DNA from: Liolophura sinensis
Taxonomy: Eukaryota > Mollusca > Polyplacophora > Chitonida > Chitonidae
Assembly: GCF_032854445.1 (NCBI RefSeq)
Contig: NC_088302.1
Coordinates: 23,759,788-23,823,787, forward strand
Direction: 5' to 3'
Length of the DNA: 64,000 nt
Each line of letters begins with the position of its first letter. The first letter of the stretch is position 1. Below, one piece after another: positions 14,962 to 28,000 of this stretch. The position numbers and the translations under genes are program-made. The notes under the pieces were generated by a model. That model made no database searches and was not told the origin of the DNA. It saw only the letters and a program-made list of their open reading frames with translations.

Positions 14962-16198
14962 AATGACCTAGATCTGTCTTCAGGAATTCAATGACAGCCA
15001 GCCTTTATAACCAGATTGAAGCTTCACCTGTTTACATAATTACCTTTCCATGTAAGATACTAGTTCAGTCATCTCACCACTGTTATTTTGCTCTTGAACT
15101 GAGATACAGTATGTGTGTCAGATCTTTCCAAACTTTACTTGGTGTAACCATTAGAATATGACCTGGTAAAGTATGGTATTGTACCAAAAAAATAGAAAGA
15201 TTCCCATAATTTTGATTGGCCCTTGAGACAGCCTAAACACAGTTTACTAACCCACACAGTGTGCAGGTTCTTACAGAATGGTTACAGAAACACAGAAGTC
15301 TAGGGGGGATTGCACTTGAGGTGTTCAGAGTAGCATGCGTGTGAATGGAACAGGTAACTTGGTTGGAATGTCAAAATGACTTGATGGCACGGGCTGATGA
15401 GATGTGTGGCTAGACCTCCAGCCGTGCCTTTGAAGCTGGCCCAAACCCATTTCGTAAGCTGTTTCATTTTCCTCTCGGAGCAGAGAAGAGATTGATCCCA
15501 ATCTGCGGTGCTTGTAGCTTCCCTTGATGGCTTGGCATTCCTTTAATCTAGTGCACGCTCATCCGTGACACAAACATCAAACTGCTTGGGCGCGATTCAT
15601 TAAAGCTGCATGTTACAATGGTGGACAAATGAGCAGCCACAGCCAAGTACAAGGCCTTTAGGTAAAAGCCACTATTAAATCTTAGAACTTTCTTTAATTG
15701 GTATCTCGTTTGTGGTAATACAGTTGGAAGTGCATGCAGCAGAAGATTGTTGTATCATAGAGTATCCGATAAGCACCCAATTGCCCTGGGGTTCTTCTCT
15801 TTATGACTTTGGGAAGACAGCAAGAGTTTAGCATACAGTGATGAATGGTTCAAGCATCTGGTCGAAGCTAATAGAACTTGTTTATTGGCACCATCATGAA
15901 CCATGTACCTTTCCATTTCAGCCTGTCATTGTGTTGAATCTAAGTGATTGCTTGGGTCATTATAAAAGTCTTATTGTTGCAGAAGGATTTTGGCTTAGTA
16001 AGTTTGCCTGCACGTATATCTAGCATTGAATGTAGACAAATGTTGACATGTAGGTAATTGTATTATACAAGCAGTATATATTATATTTGCCGTACGTGTA
16101 CCTCATCAAGGGCCCGTTTTACAAAGCTGTCACAACACTACGCCAAGGGCAATTACCGTGGTGCAAGTTGCGACTGCTTCGTAAAACAGGACCCATGT

Positions 16199-16560
16199 AC
16201 TGGGACATTTGCAGTACATTTACTGGGATGTTTGCTGTATTCACACTGGGACATTTTTTATACTCATAGTTGGACATTTGCAGTACATTTACTGGGGTGT
16301 TTACTATACATGTGCTGGGACATTTGCTCTACATGTACTTGGAATACATGTGCTGGGATGTTTCATGTAAATTCACTTACCCCTGACATTTCCTGGACAT
16401 TTAAATAATATGCATGAATCTCTATAAAGACTTGTACATGTATATATGCACTAGGACATTAACTGTACATGCGTGGGACATTTTCTATACGTGTAAATGA
16501 ATATTTGCTGTTCATTTACCTGGCATTTCAACACCATTTACTGTACATTTACCAGGTTTT
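16199..16560. repeat. 23-bp degenerate minisatellite
   Basis: actgggacatttgcagtaca-ttt repeats at 23-bp spacing about six times to near 16340, then decays (ctaggacattaactgtacat, gtgggacattttctatac). Confidence 0.85.
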
Positions 16561-16585
16561 GTTAAGTTCGTTACTACAAAGTTCA

Positions 16586-16681
16586 GTCTGCCTGATTTCC
16601 TCCCACCATTATGCCGGCTGCCATCGTAAATGAAATATTCTTGACTACAACGTAAAACACCAATCAAATAAATAAATAATA
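16586..16681 (+). repeat. SINE family A copy (3' part)
   Basis: Core ccaccattatgccggctgcc and gtaaaacaccaatcaaataa tail; mutated (gactacaacg for gtacggcg). Confidence 0.78.
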
Positions 16682-18914
16682 AGTTAAGATTATAACAAAT
16701 GGTTGTAAACTGCCAAGTATCTCTGTCTTCGAAGGTTTGGTTAAACTCTATCTGTGAGTGTTTCTGTGTGTACATGATTACCCGAAAACTATCTCATATG
16801 AGTGGTGGTATCTGGTAGCCATTCTGTTTCTGTTTATCTGTCCCAACACCAGAACATCATGGTTGAACTCTTGCCAACTGTGGCATTACAGTCTCTCTAA
16901 GCAATCAACCCACACATAGCCTCTGTGTCTACTGTTACCAATTCACAGTGAGCAGACATGATGTGGGAGTCAGAAAAACTTCACGCGGCTGTGGTATTGT
17001 ACGCAGGGACTTTTATTGATGGTTGTCCGGAGTGCCGTCAAGATTTGAAATGAAATCCGCCAAGTTGGATAATTCCAACTATCCTGATTTTAATACCGAA
17101 ACAGGAAAGTCTGTGTATGAGAGAGAAAGCTGGCCATTGGGCTTTTTCAGAATTTCTGACTCCAAGCCAGCACTAAGGAGACCAGGAAGTAATTTTGTTA
17201 GTTATCTTCTGATTCCCTGGGAGGGCATGCCCGAAGGCACCCCCAGGCACTAGGCCTTAACTCCAACACCACACACAGCACTTTAGCAGGTGCTTGCTCG
17301 GCCATCGTCACATTTTTGAGCAGGCTGATCTACAGTCTGGGTGAATTGGCATTACTCAAAGTTACGAGGGATGTTGTGGCGTCGTTACGCAGCCCAAACA
17401 TTGTCCGTTTGTATTAGCCCCTACGTTGAGTGATGGTGATGAAGGTGAATGAAAGACGTAATAAGATTACTAGGGGGCCTCCCCTGCAGTATGTGCAGTG
17501 TAGCATAGCTGTATAAACTGTCCCAGCCTTGTGCTGGCTTTATGGCCCACAATCAGCTGCTGATAAGTTTCTTCAATTGAAGCAATCTTTGCAGCATCTT
17601 ACAGGATGGAATCCAATTTTCCAATTTTGACCACTTTACAAAGACACTGTGATGAAGAGATAGGGAACCCAGGTGTCCACCTACGGTACTCGCTCGCTTC
17701 CACTTGAGAGAGAAATGAATTTCTCGGTGCTGACCATAATCAAATAAAGTTAGAAGGGAAGGGAGAAAAGATGGGGGATAAAGCAGTCTGAGCATGATGC
17801 AGACCAGAGACAAACAGATTTCGCTCCTGAAATGATGGCTGCTAAATGAACACACCAGGCCCATTGCGCACTTCTTGGCTGAAGAAATTACATCCTGCCA
17901 ATCACCTGCTTGAGGCTATATATTGGCTACCGTGTGTTGGAGTGTTAATAGGATTTAATGACTACAGGCCAATGACTCTACTTTATGGATTGACAAGTAA
18001 ATTTAACACTTAATGGTTTTCTGCCCGTGAAATTCAAATAACCATCATTTTGGGGCGACAAACTCACCCCCTTCATTCCTCTCTTAGATTGGTGTTTTAA
18101 TGGGCACTTTCGAATGTTACAGCCTTTTTGCTCTGGATCGCCAGTGCCTGAAGCCGGTATCACCAGAAGAGCTAAACACCTGTCTGTGCGAACATTCGAT
18201 GGTGGATAGAGCTTAGCGAGTTCTTGAGGGGGGAAAAAATGGCAAGGGAATTGTGCCAGCAAGGGTAGTCAGTGCAAATCAGAGGTTCTTGTCCGAAAAA
18301 AAAGGCTGTAAATAGCTGAAAAATCATTTGAATTCAGGTATATGTGTTACAGAACTCAATTGGGTTACTACACTTGGTATTTAATGAATATATGGCTCTA
18401 TATGCTGCGCCACTAAAATTGCATTATCAAGTTTCTGATTAGAATTGGATGCTTGTGATAACATGGGTCGGGGTGGGAAAGTTGAATTGACTTCATTATA
18501 TAGCAATGTTTTCAGATTTATTCAAAGATTAACACGATACACCTTCTGACTCAATTAGATTTCAAGAATATTATCTTGAACAGCTGAAACATTAGTTGGC
18601 ATCTTAAAATATTTAATATTTATGTAGTTAATTTTGTTTCCTACAAAGGAGGAAGAACTTAAGCATCTTCAGCCAGTGTAACATTTCTTTAAAACCACTT
18701 CAGACTTTGTTATAATAAAGTGACCTTTTGAATTTGAGTAGATGATCAGGAATGAAAGGATTATTGCATTTGCAGATCATCACTCGTCATTGAAGTGTTT
18801 AATAGCATCTGAGGGGCAAGAGAGAAAATATGTTAAGTGTTACTGTTTTACCGTTGGGCCTTGGAGCTTTTTATCATTGCATGCTATGCGATTGTAAAGC
18901 TGGTTAACCACTTC

Positions 18915-18966
18915 CGGTAGCAGTGCCTGGGAGCCGTGCATGCTGGGACTTCTGCTCATAATGGCA
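18915..18966 (+). promoter_or_regulatory. Promoter-like motif cluster (ETS, ZNF143-like, YY1-like)
   Basis: Within about 50 bp lie ACTTCCGG (ETS core), TGCATGCTGGGACTTCT (close to the ZNF143/SBS motif TGCATGCTGGGARTTGTAG) and ATAATGGCAGG (YY1-like). Such combinations mark TATA-less promoters in animals. It sits about 2.5 kb before exon A. The match is by eye, and function is inferred. Confidence 0.3.
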
Positions 18967-20791
18967 GGCGATAAAACTTCGTCAAGATTCCAGCCTCTCT
19001 TGGGAAATAAATGTCATCTTCATGCCGATGCATATTTAAGTGCTAGAACCGGTTCTGCCAGCTTATTCTCCCATTAGATTGTGGCAGTGTCTGGCATAAA
19101 CATGCACACATATTTTACCATGCAACACCATTGGTGTACAATTTATTGACAGGTGTCAGGTGTATAATGTGTCTTCCGTGTTAATCCTGAGGTCACGTGT
19201 GCCCTGTAATTAGACATTTAATTGTCTTAATGTGTGTACCCTTGACTACACGTGTCCTCGATGGCTTATTACCTTTGTGAATCTCTTCGCCGTTCTCTCC
19301 CCATTGGTTTGGGTCATTACATACCTGCGTGTCAAGGGGATGTTAGATAAAGCCGAGGCGCCACGTGACAACAAGCTCGAGACTGTTTTCAAACCTCCAA
19401 GTGATCAAGCCATTGGGGACATGTCAAATTGACACAGTCATTCAGGGTGTGAACTCGGTCGTTTTTAGTCAGCTTGATCGTTTTGTTTTCTTGACACGAT
19501 TGCCAGTGTGTCCCCAAAGAACAGCCATCCGCCCCTCAACAGTAATGGTTAAATTGGTTCTCCGCGGATGTCAAATTCAGTTAAGAGTGATATTAATTGA
19601 CACTGACAGGTTTTATCAGCAGTGAAGTTAGTAGGTCTGTGTTCAAAATTAAATATCATTGATGTTCAAAAATTGATTGATCTTATATTGGACTCTAGTT
19701 ACACTCTTCAAATTGACACATAATAATGTTGTACTAAACATTTTCTCAGTGTCATTTTGGTGCCTGGCCTTTGATAATGGAAGGCGTACATACCATAATT
19801 TAGGACATGTGATCAAATTATATGCCCACATTGCTGCCAACAAAATATTATAGATTATGATGTATGTGCATGAGAGGTTTATAAAACATTTTCTCAGAGT
19901 AATTGTCTATTTAATTCTGGTATTTGTCACCGGAAATATCTCTGCACAATTATAACCCAAAGTATACAAGAATCAGAAGAAGGTCGATTTTAATCATTTT
20001 GCTGCTGTGTGTGGATAAACAGTTACTGGATGGCATTGCCAGTTAAATGGAATGATTCAGAGTGAAACAGTTGTGCTTTGTTACAAGACAGTTAATATTT
20101 CCATATGTGCACCATCTTATAATGCTTATTATGAAGTTTTTGCATCTTTTTGAATGTTCTCTTTCACATAGAAAATACATGTCCTTGAATATACATTTAG
20201 GCTGTCATGTATGTGACACTTCAGTTAGACCCATACTTTGATGTTAATCATCATAGCAAGGGCAAAATTCTGTTAATTTCCTTAAATCAGTCTTCCAAAG
20301 ATTAAGATTTCTGAAGAAAAAAAACATTCTAAATAAATTGATTTGCAAAGTTTTGTTATATCATTTGGTCTCATGGATCATTTGTATCTGTGAGGTAAGT
20401 TTGACCTTTAGAGCAAGCGATGTTCTATCCATCATCAGAGATTTGTTTGTTTTGACACATATGGGGCATTGATTCTTTGACCTAGATTTGTGTAACAGTT
20501 AAATGATTTAGTGGTCATAGCTGAACGATCAGTGTGCCCCTACTTTATGGCCAGGTAAGTGGTCTGACAAGCGGCAAGTGAGCATGAGACAAGCACCAAT
20601 GACGATTTGTGTCCAGGTAATTGGCTCATTTAGCATGGAGTTCAGGATGTGTTTAGGCTCGTGCCATGATGACATTTATAAAGGTCAGTTGGTAACACAT
20701 GGTTTTTTGCATGTGTGGACAATGGTTTTTAAGGAGTATATGCTAGATTAGAGTCCTAGACTGTACTACCTTTTCTATAGACCAAGCTCGA

Positions 20792-20870
20792 TGGAATGAA
20801 TGAATGATTATGGCTTAACACAACCCTGGCAATATTTCAGCCATACCATGGCGATAAACTCGAAGAAACA
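20792..20870 (+). repeat. Dispersed repeat family C
   Basis: gaatgaatgattatggctta followed by cacaaccctggcaatatttc. The first block recurs at 37291. Confidence 0.55.
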
Positions 20871-21442
20871 GCATTAGTTAACGTAGTTCAAGTAGAGATA
20901 AATATGATGTTTGTGAATATGAACATAAAAGTTTATAAATGTGATTATGATTATAATAATGCCATCATATGTGGAAAGTGAAAAAAGTAAATCTGCAAAC
21001 TCACACATGTATACGAACTTTGCAGTCAGAATTTTGTAAATACTTTCATCAGAGAAACCTGATTGACTCTCATCGAGATTTCTGTTATAAGTTTACATGT
21101 ACACCCTGGTAACCTCTCTGTGTCCAAATTCTTCAGATGGGGATTAAATGACTTGGGTTATGGTCATCGTTGTGATACAGAGGTACGGTCTCCTTGTATG
21201 AGAGGAGGCAACTACAGAATGTCTTTTTAGATGAAAGTGGTCTGTCTACCTGTACCAGTATTTTCAGTTCAAAAATTTATTAGCAATTTTTCGTCTTGTT
21301 CGGTTTCTAGTAAGTTTTCAAGGCAGCTGTTGTTTAACCTGTGCAGTTCTACATTTGGAGATTCACAAGTGGTGAAAATGTGAAAGTTTCAAGAAATTGT
21401 GGTATGTTCTCAATGGTTTCCTTCTTTCTTATGTATTTTCAG

Positions 21443-22046
21443 ATGGTGATACAACCTTCACAAGCTTTTCCAACCCTAACTACGGTCTTGAGGACAGACT
21501 CAACTCGAATTACTCCAGCCAGCAATACTGTGACAGTAACGTGTATGAGGACTTGAAATCTCCACTGTTGATTCACACGGACAATCTCGACAATGTAGAC
21601 ATTAAAGGGTCTGCGAAAACCCAACGGAAAAAATATGCAGAGCTAGATCTGTCTTCCATGGGTTTGACATCCAGCCCTGACAGTGGTAGCAGTAGTGGTA
21701 CCTCCACTATACACTCGCCAGATGAAGGCGAAAATCTTCTGCCAGGTCCACCCCAGAATAACCAAGGCAACTCAGCGCAGTATCTGGAGTTCGATGGCAC
21801 ATACGCCACAGTCAGCAACTTTGGTTTTCCAAGTGATGATGTCTCAAACAATACTGCTGCTTCAGATGTCGCCCCAAATTCTGAGGATGCGGCCACAAAG
21901 TCGCGAGGGTTTCTGGGCTACTACTCGATGCTGGAGGCCAAGGCGCGTGAAATGTCGAGTGATCTGAAGTCGCCGGATGAGGAGTATGTAGAGGCTGATC
22001 ATGGAGAAACAACTCCCTCAAGTACAGCGTCATCCAAACCTGAAAG
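21443..22046 (+). CDS. APBB: APBB exon A: N-terminal tyrosine-rich region
   Basis: The acceptor follows a pyrimidine-rich tract (tatgtattttcag) and the donor is AAAG|gtaagg; entry phase 1, exit phase 2, 604 nt. Two blocks identify the family: RKKYAELDLSSMGL (about 21624-21665), like the RKKYALTNIQAAMGL block of vertebrate FE65L, and GFLGYYSMLEAKARE (21907-21951), like its FLNYYADLETSARE block. The rest is low-complexity Ser/Pro/Asp-rich and probably disordered. Tyrosines sit in Y-x-x-hydrophobic contexts (NVYEDL, KKYAEL, TYATV, YYSML), which could be phosphotyrosine docking sites; that is inference. Confidence 0.92.
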
Positions 22047-25000
22047 GTAAGGTAATCAGCCATGAAATGGTGGCAGTGAAGACTGATCAGAGTGGTAGTC
22101 AGGTCTGTCGGGACAGTAACCTTTCCAAAGGCTTTGAAGAGTTACATGTGTGCCAGAGCAAAATGTTGAAGAGTTGGTAGAACAGACACTTAGGTTTGTG
22201 TGGTGTAGGACCACGAAGAATTGTAGATTAAGATTTGTTCGAATTTTAAAGTGCTTTTCTGTTTTAACATAAGGTTATATGGATAACAACTTTTTTGCTC
22301 CTTCTTAGGCTTCATATCAGTGAGGTACACTGTTATCAAACATTAAATGTCTACCAAGCATCAAGCATTACCTAAGACCATTAAAACAAAAAAGTTGTTA
22401 TAGCCTTGTCAAAGTTATCTTTCCAGCTAAACACAAAGAACTACATGTAAGACATTATGAGAAACATTATGTTTTCAAATTGGATTATGACTGAACATTA
22501 TATGCTGTTGTTCTTCAAAGTTTGCAAAGATCTCAGAATTTCAGTTTCATCAGGATATAGGATTGAATGTTTTCGAGATATGCTAGCTACATGAAATGTT
22601 TGTGTAGGATACCTTATTTCTTCTAAAATTTTTGTTACACATGGCCTGCTCATTTTATCTAATATATATGTAATTCTAGCAGTTTCACATGGTTAGACCA
22701 TCTAAAATGAACAACATACTCATATCTGTACTTTCCCAAAAGGCTGGTAAAAAAATGTAATATTCTGCTTTCAACACCACTAATATCTGTACCTAATTTT
22801 AGAAGAATTAGGGTCAGTGAACTGAATGGGTAGTGCAAATCTAAGCAGAATGTACAACTTCAATCCTGGGTAATGCTTGAGAGTCTAAAGCTTGGAATTT
22901 TAACACTTTCTGATATGGCTCACAGTGAATGGGATAGTCCATTTTGAATCCATCTGATTGCATTGTATTGGTGGGACGTTATGTCTGTTGTCTTTTGGAT
23001 GATGTTTTAGTGAGGCACCACCAAATTGTTTTTCGACGTTGGATTGGAACTGCAACAAGAACACGCCATTGTGATATGACTGAAATAATGTTTTCAAACA
23101 GCATTAAATCTTGAACAAATAAAGAAACAAACTCAAAAATGGATGTACAGCATCAATTTTTCCTTCTTTTATTTTTGTGGTTTATATATTTAGCACATTT
23201 ACTCAGTATTAATCTTGTCCAATCTCTAATCATTGAGGTCTTATGTTCAAATAAAACTTCATTGTCATATGACTGAAAAATTGTTAAGTGCGAAATTAAA
23301 CCTCAAACATTCATTCATTCATTTATTCAGTCAAATAAAGCTCTTGCTGTGTGAGTTTCAGCTTTATGCTGGGAGGTTTGTCTGGCATATGGCGGTGGTC
23401 TGCAGTGAAATATTGAATAAATCCAATGTCTATTCTTGCAGGTTTGATGACAACACAGAGATAAATTCACCTGACTCTAATGACAGTGGTATCCAATCGG
23501 ATGCCCGTTCAGATGACAGCGGGCCCGCCCACATCCGAGCCCCATCCAGTGATGATCTGTACGCTGTAGTCAGCAAGCCAAAGAAGAAACCAGAAGAGGA
23601 CAGGACTCCTACAGAGGTATGTGCAGAAACTTCACCACATTATAGGAGAGAATAGGGGAGTTTGTCCCTAAAAGGGCTTCCTTCTGTATCATGTGACTTG
23701 TGAAAAATGTACAGGAGCTTTTGTTAATATTAATTTACCATCACATGTTGTGCTGTTCTGTATACACAAATGACACCATTTTCTTTAAGAAACTTTTCTT
23801 AGAGGAAAAAAAAAACTCTAAAACATTCTAACATTTTGCCTAACATTTCTGACAGATCAAATGGTTCAGTAGGACATTTATTTTTTTACATTCAGGGATA
23901 GGAGAGCATGAACTCGAAATCCCCCTATTATGGAACCTGTTATATTCTGTGCAGTCACGCACTAAACATTTCATCAAACATGTCTTTCACTATTTCATTT
24001 CTCAGACCTTTACTGACAATATTTTTTTTAGTTCCAAATTTTTGCCTTGTCTGTATTTACACACATGCAGGATATGCTTTGTTTCCATGTCTGTTCTGTT
24101 GACCAAAATTTTTATATATTTTGATTTAAAACATGTTAAGTCCTTTATACATGTACTGAATTGATGAAGAAAAGCCACATTTGTATTAAGCTGATGAAGT
24201 ACTTAAGATAACCATCTTAGTCCTGCCAAATGTTAAGAATTCCATGTGTGGAACTAGGTGTCTTCCATAGGGCACAAATGGAGCCCATCATTCTTATGTG
24301 ACCTACCACTTAACCAACTTGGCTGTGAAACAAATGGGCCATTTTGTCTGTTCCTGGGCAAGTTTAGGATCCACTGGACAAGGCATTCTTATGGATGTAC
24401 AACTTCTTGGTTTATTTAACACAACGTTTCGATGCAGATACTAGCATCGTTATCAAGTGAATGACATCAAAATTACTACTGCGCTTATATATAGCAAGAG
24501 GAGCAAATGTCAACAGATAAAACAAAAGAGGGTAAACAGTCCTCAGGGGGTTAAGGTGTCCTGGGGTGGGTGTTGGGGTACTGACTAGGCTCGGTGGGGT
24601 TCCTGAGCGGTTTTAAGAGATAAGATAACAACCACACCACCGACGACATCCCTATCCCCAGATAATATCATCCGCCTACTGGACTGTTGCCTGTCATCCA
24701 CTTACTTCACTTGGGGTGACACAATTTATGAGCAGATCCATGGCCTCCCCATGGGATCCCCACTATCCCCGATTGTCTCCGAGATCTACCTGACTGAACT
24801 AGAGAACAAAGCCTTAGCCACGTCACCCATCCAGCCCATCTGTTGGATGCGAAAAGTGGACGATACCTTCGTCGCACTTCAACACCACCAAGATCCATCT
24901 GCCTTACTTGACCACCTAAATTCACAACACCAACGCATCAAATTCACCATGGAAACTGAGAAAGATCAACAAATACCATTCCTAGATGTCCACGTGAAGA

Positions 25001-28000
25001 GAACAGCAGACGCGCTCCAAACCACAGTGTACCGCAAACCGACCCACTCCGACCAGTACATCCACTACAAGTCCAACCACCCGCCCAAAACCAAAACCGG
25101 CATCATCTCCACCCTCACAAAGAGAGCTAAACTCATCTGTAACAGCAACTTAGACGAAGAGATCCAACACCTGCGTACAGTTTTCACTCACCTGAATGGA
25201 TACCCAGCAGACCAAGTAAATAAAACCATCCAGAAGTACTCGCAACGTGAACTCAATCAACAGCCTAGAGTCCACGTGGAAGGCCCCGGTATACGAATCA
25301 ACCTCCCCTACATTGGTCCAACCAGCCACAAAATAGCCCGCCTAATAAAACAGTCAACTGGAATAGAAACAGTCTTCAGAAGCCTGACCACACTAAAGAC
25401 CCACCTACATGCCACAGGAAAGAAGACACCAACCAAACCCCAACCACCCAAAGGAGTTGTCTACCAATTAAAATGCAGTTGCAACAACTCCTACATAGGT
25501 GAAACAGGCAGACCGCTTCAAACCAGAATTAAAGAACACCAATCATCAGTACAGAAACTTGACTCCAAATCTGCCATATCTGACCACATACATGAAAACC
25601 CATCCCACAACATCAACTGGAATACAGTCAGGACACTGAACATGAATCAGCCCCATTGGAAGAAACGAAAACTACAGGAAGCCATCCAGATTAAGAGATT
25701 AAAGCCCAGCCTGAACAGAGATCACGGCATCTACCTCCCCTCAGCTTATGATCTGCTAATCCTCCAAACCGCTCAGGAACCCCACCGAGCCTAGTCAGTA
25801 CACCAACACCCACCCCAGGACACCTTAACCCCCTGAGGACTGTTTACCCTCTTTTGTTTTATCTGTTGACATTTGCTCCTCTTGCTATATATAAGCGCAG
25901 TAGTAATTTTGATGTCATTCACTTGATAACGATGCTAGTATCTGCATCGAAACGTTGTGTTAAATAAACCAAGAAGTTGTACATCCATAAGAATGCCTTG
26001 TCCAGTGTATCTCCTCACCGACTTCTAAATGCCACTTAAGCAAGTTTAGGATCACCTTGTGAGCACCATCAGACTCACCTAACACTCAAGGTCAGCCAGT
26101 TGTCAAATTGTTTATTTGCTGAAAGTTAACCTGTCTCATCTATCACCCAAGGTAATTTCCCACCACACATCAGTTCATTTTGTCTCCTGTTCATGAAAAT
26201 ACATGCTCTGCGGAATTTTGTGTGCATCAAGAAACTTTCAAATTCCTTATTAGCCAAAACATTCAAAAGTGGTCTAACAGATCTACACATTTACTTGTTT
26301 TTGTTTGTCACTTTCTACTCACCACACAGGTACATGTACATGCATTGTGCTTGTTTTCTTTGTTGTGTGTGTTTTATTTGCTTGAATGCCTGCCATTTGT
26401 TCTCTTTGTGATGCGTATATTTTGTTTGCTTGAATGCCTGCGATTTGTTCTCTTTGTGATGTGTATATTTTGTTTGCTTTTATGCATGCCATTTGTTCTC
26501 TCTGTGATGTGTGTGTTTTGTTTTTTCTCTTTTTATGTACCCATCTAGGACTTCACATGCACTGATGACTTATACTCTGTGGTCAACAAACCAAAGAAAA
26601 AAACACAACCAGACCCTTTTGCAGAAGAGGTATATGTTTTGCTTTGATTTTACTGCTCATCTCATATTTGGATTTGTTTCTTATTATGGGTACATGCACA
26701 ATGAAATTGTTCATTTTTTTCAGTTTTCATATTTTGCTCACATTATCTGCTCTCCAGTACTTAGTTTCACACCTGTGTGTAATTTTTTTTTATGAAGAAC
26801 AGCGACAGAATTTTGTTGATTGAGTTTTTCTGCTCCACACACATTTTTTGTTTGCTCCACATCTGCTCCTTAGTTTTCTACATCGATTGTCTGCTCTAAA
26901 TAACTTTGTGAAACTTCTTTTCAGGCACCCATGTTATAGTACACGTAAACAAATACAATTGCCTAACATTTCTGACAGATCAAATGGTGCAGTAGGACAT
27001 TTTTTTTTACCTTCAGGGATAGGAGAGCATGAACTCGAAATCCCCCTATTATGGAACCTGTTATATTCTGTGCAGTCACGCACTAAACATTTCATCAAAC
27101 ATGTCTTTCACTATTTCATTTCTCAGACCTTTACTGACAATATTTTTTTTTAGTTCCAAATTTTTGCCTTGTCTGTATTTACACACATGCAGGATATGCT
27201 TTGTTTCCCTGTCTGTGTTCTGTTAACCAAAATTTTTATATATTTTGATTTAAAACATGTTAAGTCCTTTATACATGTACTGAATTGATGAAGAAAAGCC
27301 ACATTTGTATTAAGCTGATGAAGTACTTAAGATAACCATCTTAGTCCTGCCAAATGTTAAGAATTCCATGTGTGCAACTAGGTGTCGTCCATAGGGCACA
27401 GATGGAGCCCATCATTCTTATGTGACCTACCACTTAACCAACTTGGCTGTGAAACAAATGGGCCATTTTGTCTGTTCCTCCTATAGTATTGGGCAAGTTT
27501 AGGATCACCTTGTGAGCACCATCAGACTCACCTAACACTCAAGGTCAGCCAGTTGTCAAATTGTTTATTTGCTGAAAGTTAACCTGTCTCATCTATCACC
27601 CAAGGTAATTTCCCACCACACATCGGTTCATTTTGTCTCCTGTTCATGAAAATACATGCTCTGCGGAATTTTGTGTGCATCAAGAAACTTTCAAATTCCT
27701 TATTAGCCAAAGCATTCAAAAGTGGTCTAACAGATCTACACATTTACTTGTTTTTGTTTGTCACTTTCTACTCACCACACAGGTACATGTACATGCATTG
27801 TGCTTGTTTTCTTTGTTGTGTGTGTTTTATTTGCTTGAATGCCTGCCATTTGTTCTCTCTGTGATGTGTATATTTTGTTTGCTTGAATGCCTGCGATTTG
27901 TTCTCTTTGTGATGTGTATATTTTGTTTGCTTTTATGCATGCCATTTGTTCTCTCTGTGATGTGTGTGTTTTGTTTTTTCTCTTTTTATGTACCCATCTA

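Larger units (their letters stand above)
1..21442. other. 5' flank or first intron of the APBB gene; no exon recognised
   Basis: No open reading frame here resembles a known protein, and none has codon structure and splice sites that I would defend. The stretch holds SINE copies, a MITE-like fragment at the very start, tandem repeats near 6003 and 16199, a poly-C tract at 14684 and a promoter-like motif cluster near 18915. Because the first visible exon begins in phase 1, at least one upstream exon must lie here or before the window. Confidence 0.6.
24358..26053 (+). mobile_element. Penelope-like retroelement insertion with target-site duplication
   Basis: The inserted element spans about 24372-26039 and is flanked by a 14-bp duplication (gcaagtttaggatc at 24358-24371 and 26040-26053). 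The same sequence occurs once, uninterrupted, in the other units, for example near 27489. Inside lie 241-bp inverted terminal repeats and an open frame combining reverse transcriptase and GIY-YIG endonuclease, the domain pair typical of Penelope-like elements. The copy is 5'-truncated: the left inverted repeat joins directly to the middle of the RT domain. Confidence 0.9.

Noticed and set aside
17023-17253. 76-codon open frame before exon A
   Set aside because: No recognisable domain, no suitable splice donor in phase 1, and no resemblance to FE65 N-terminal sequence.
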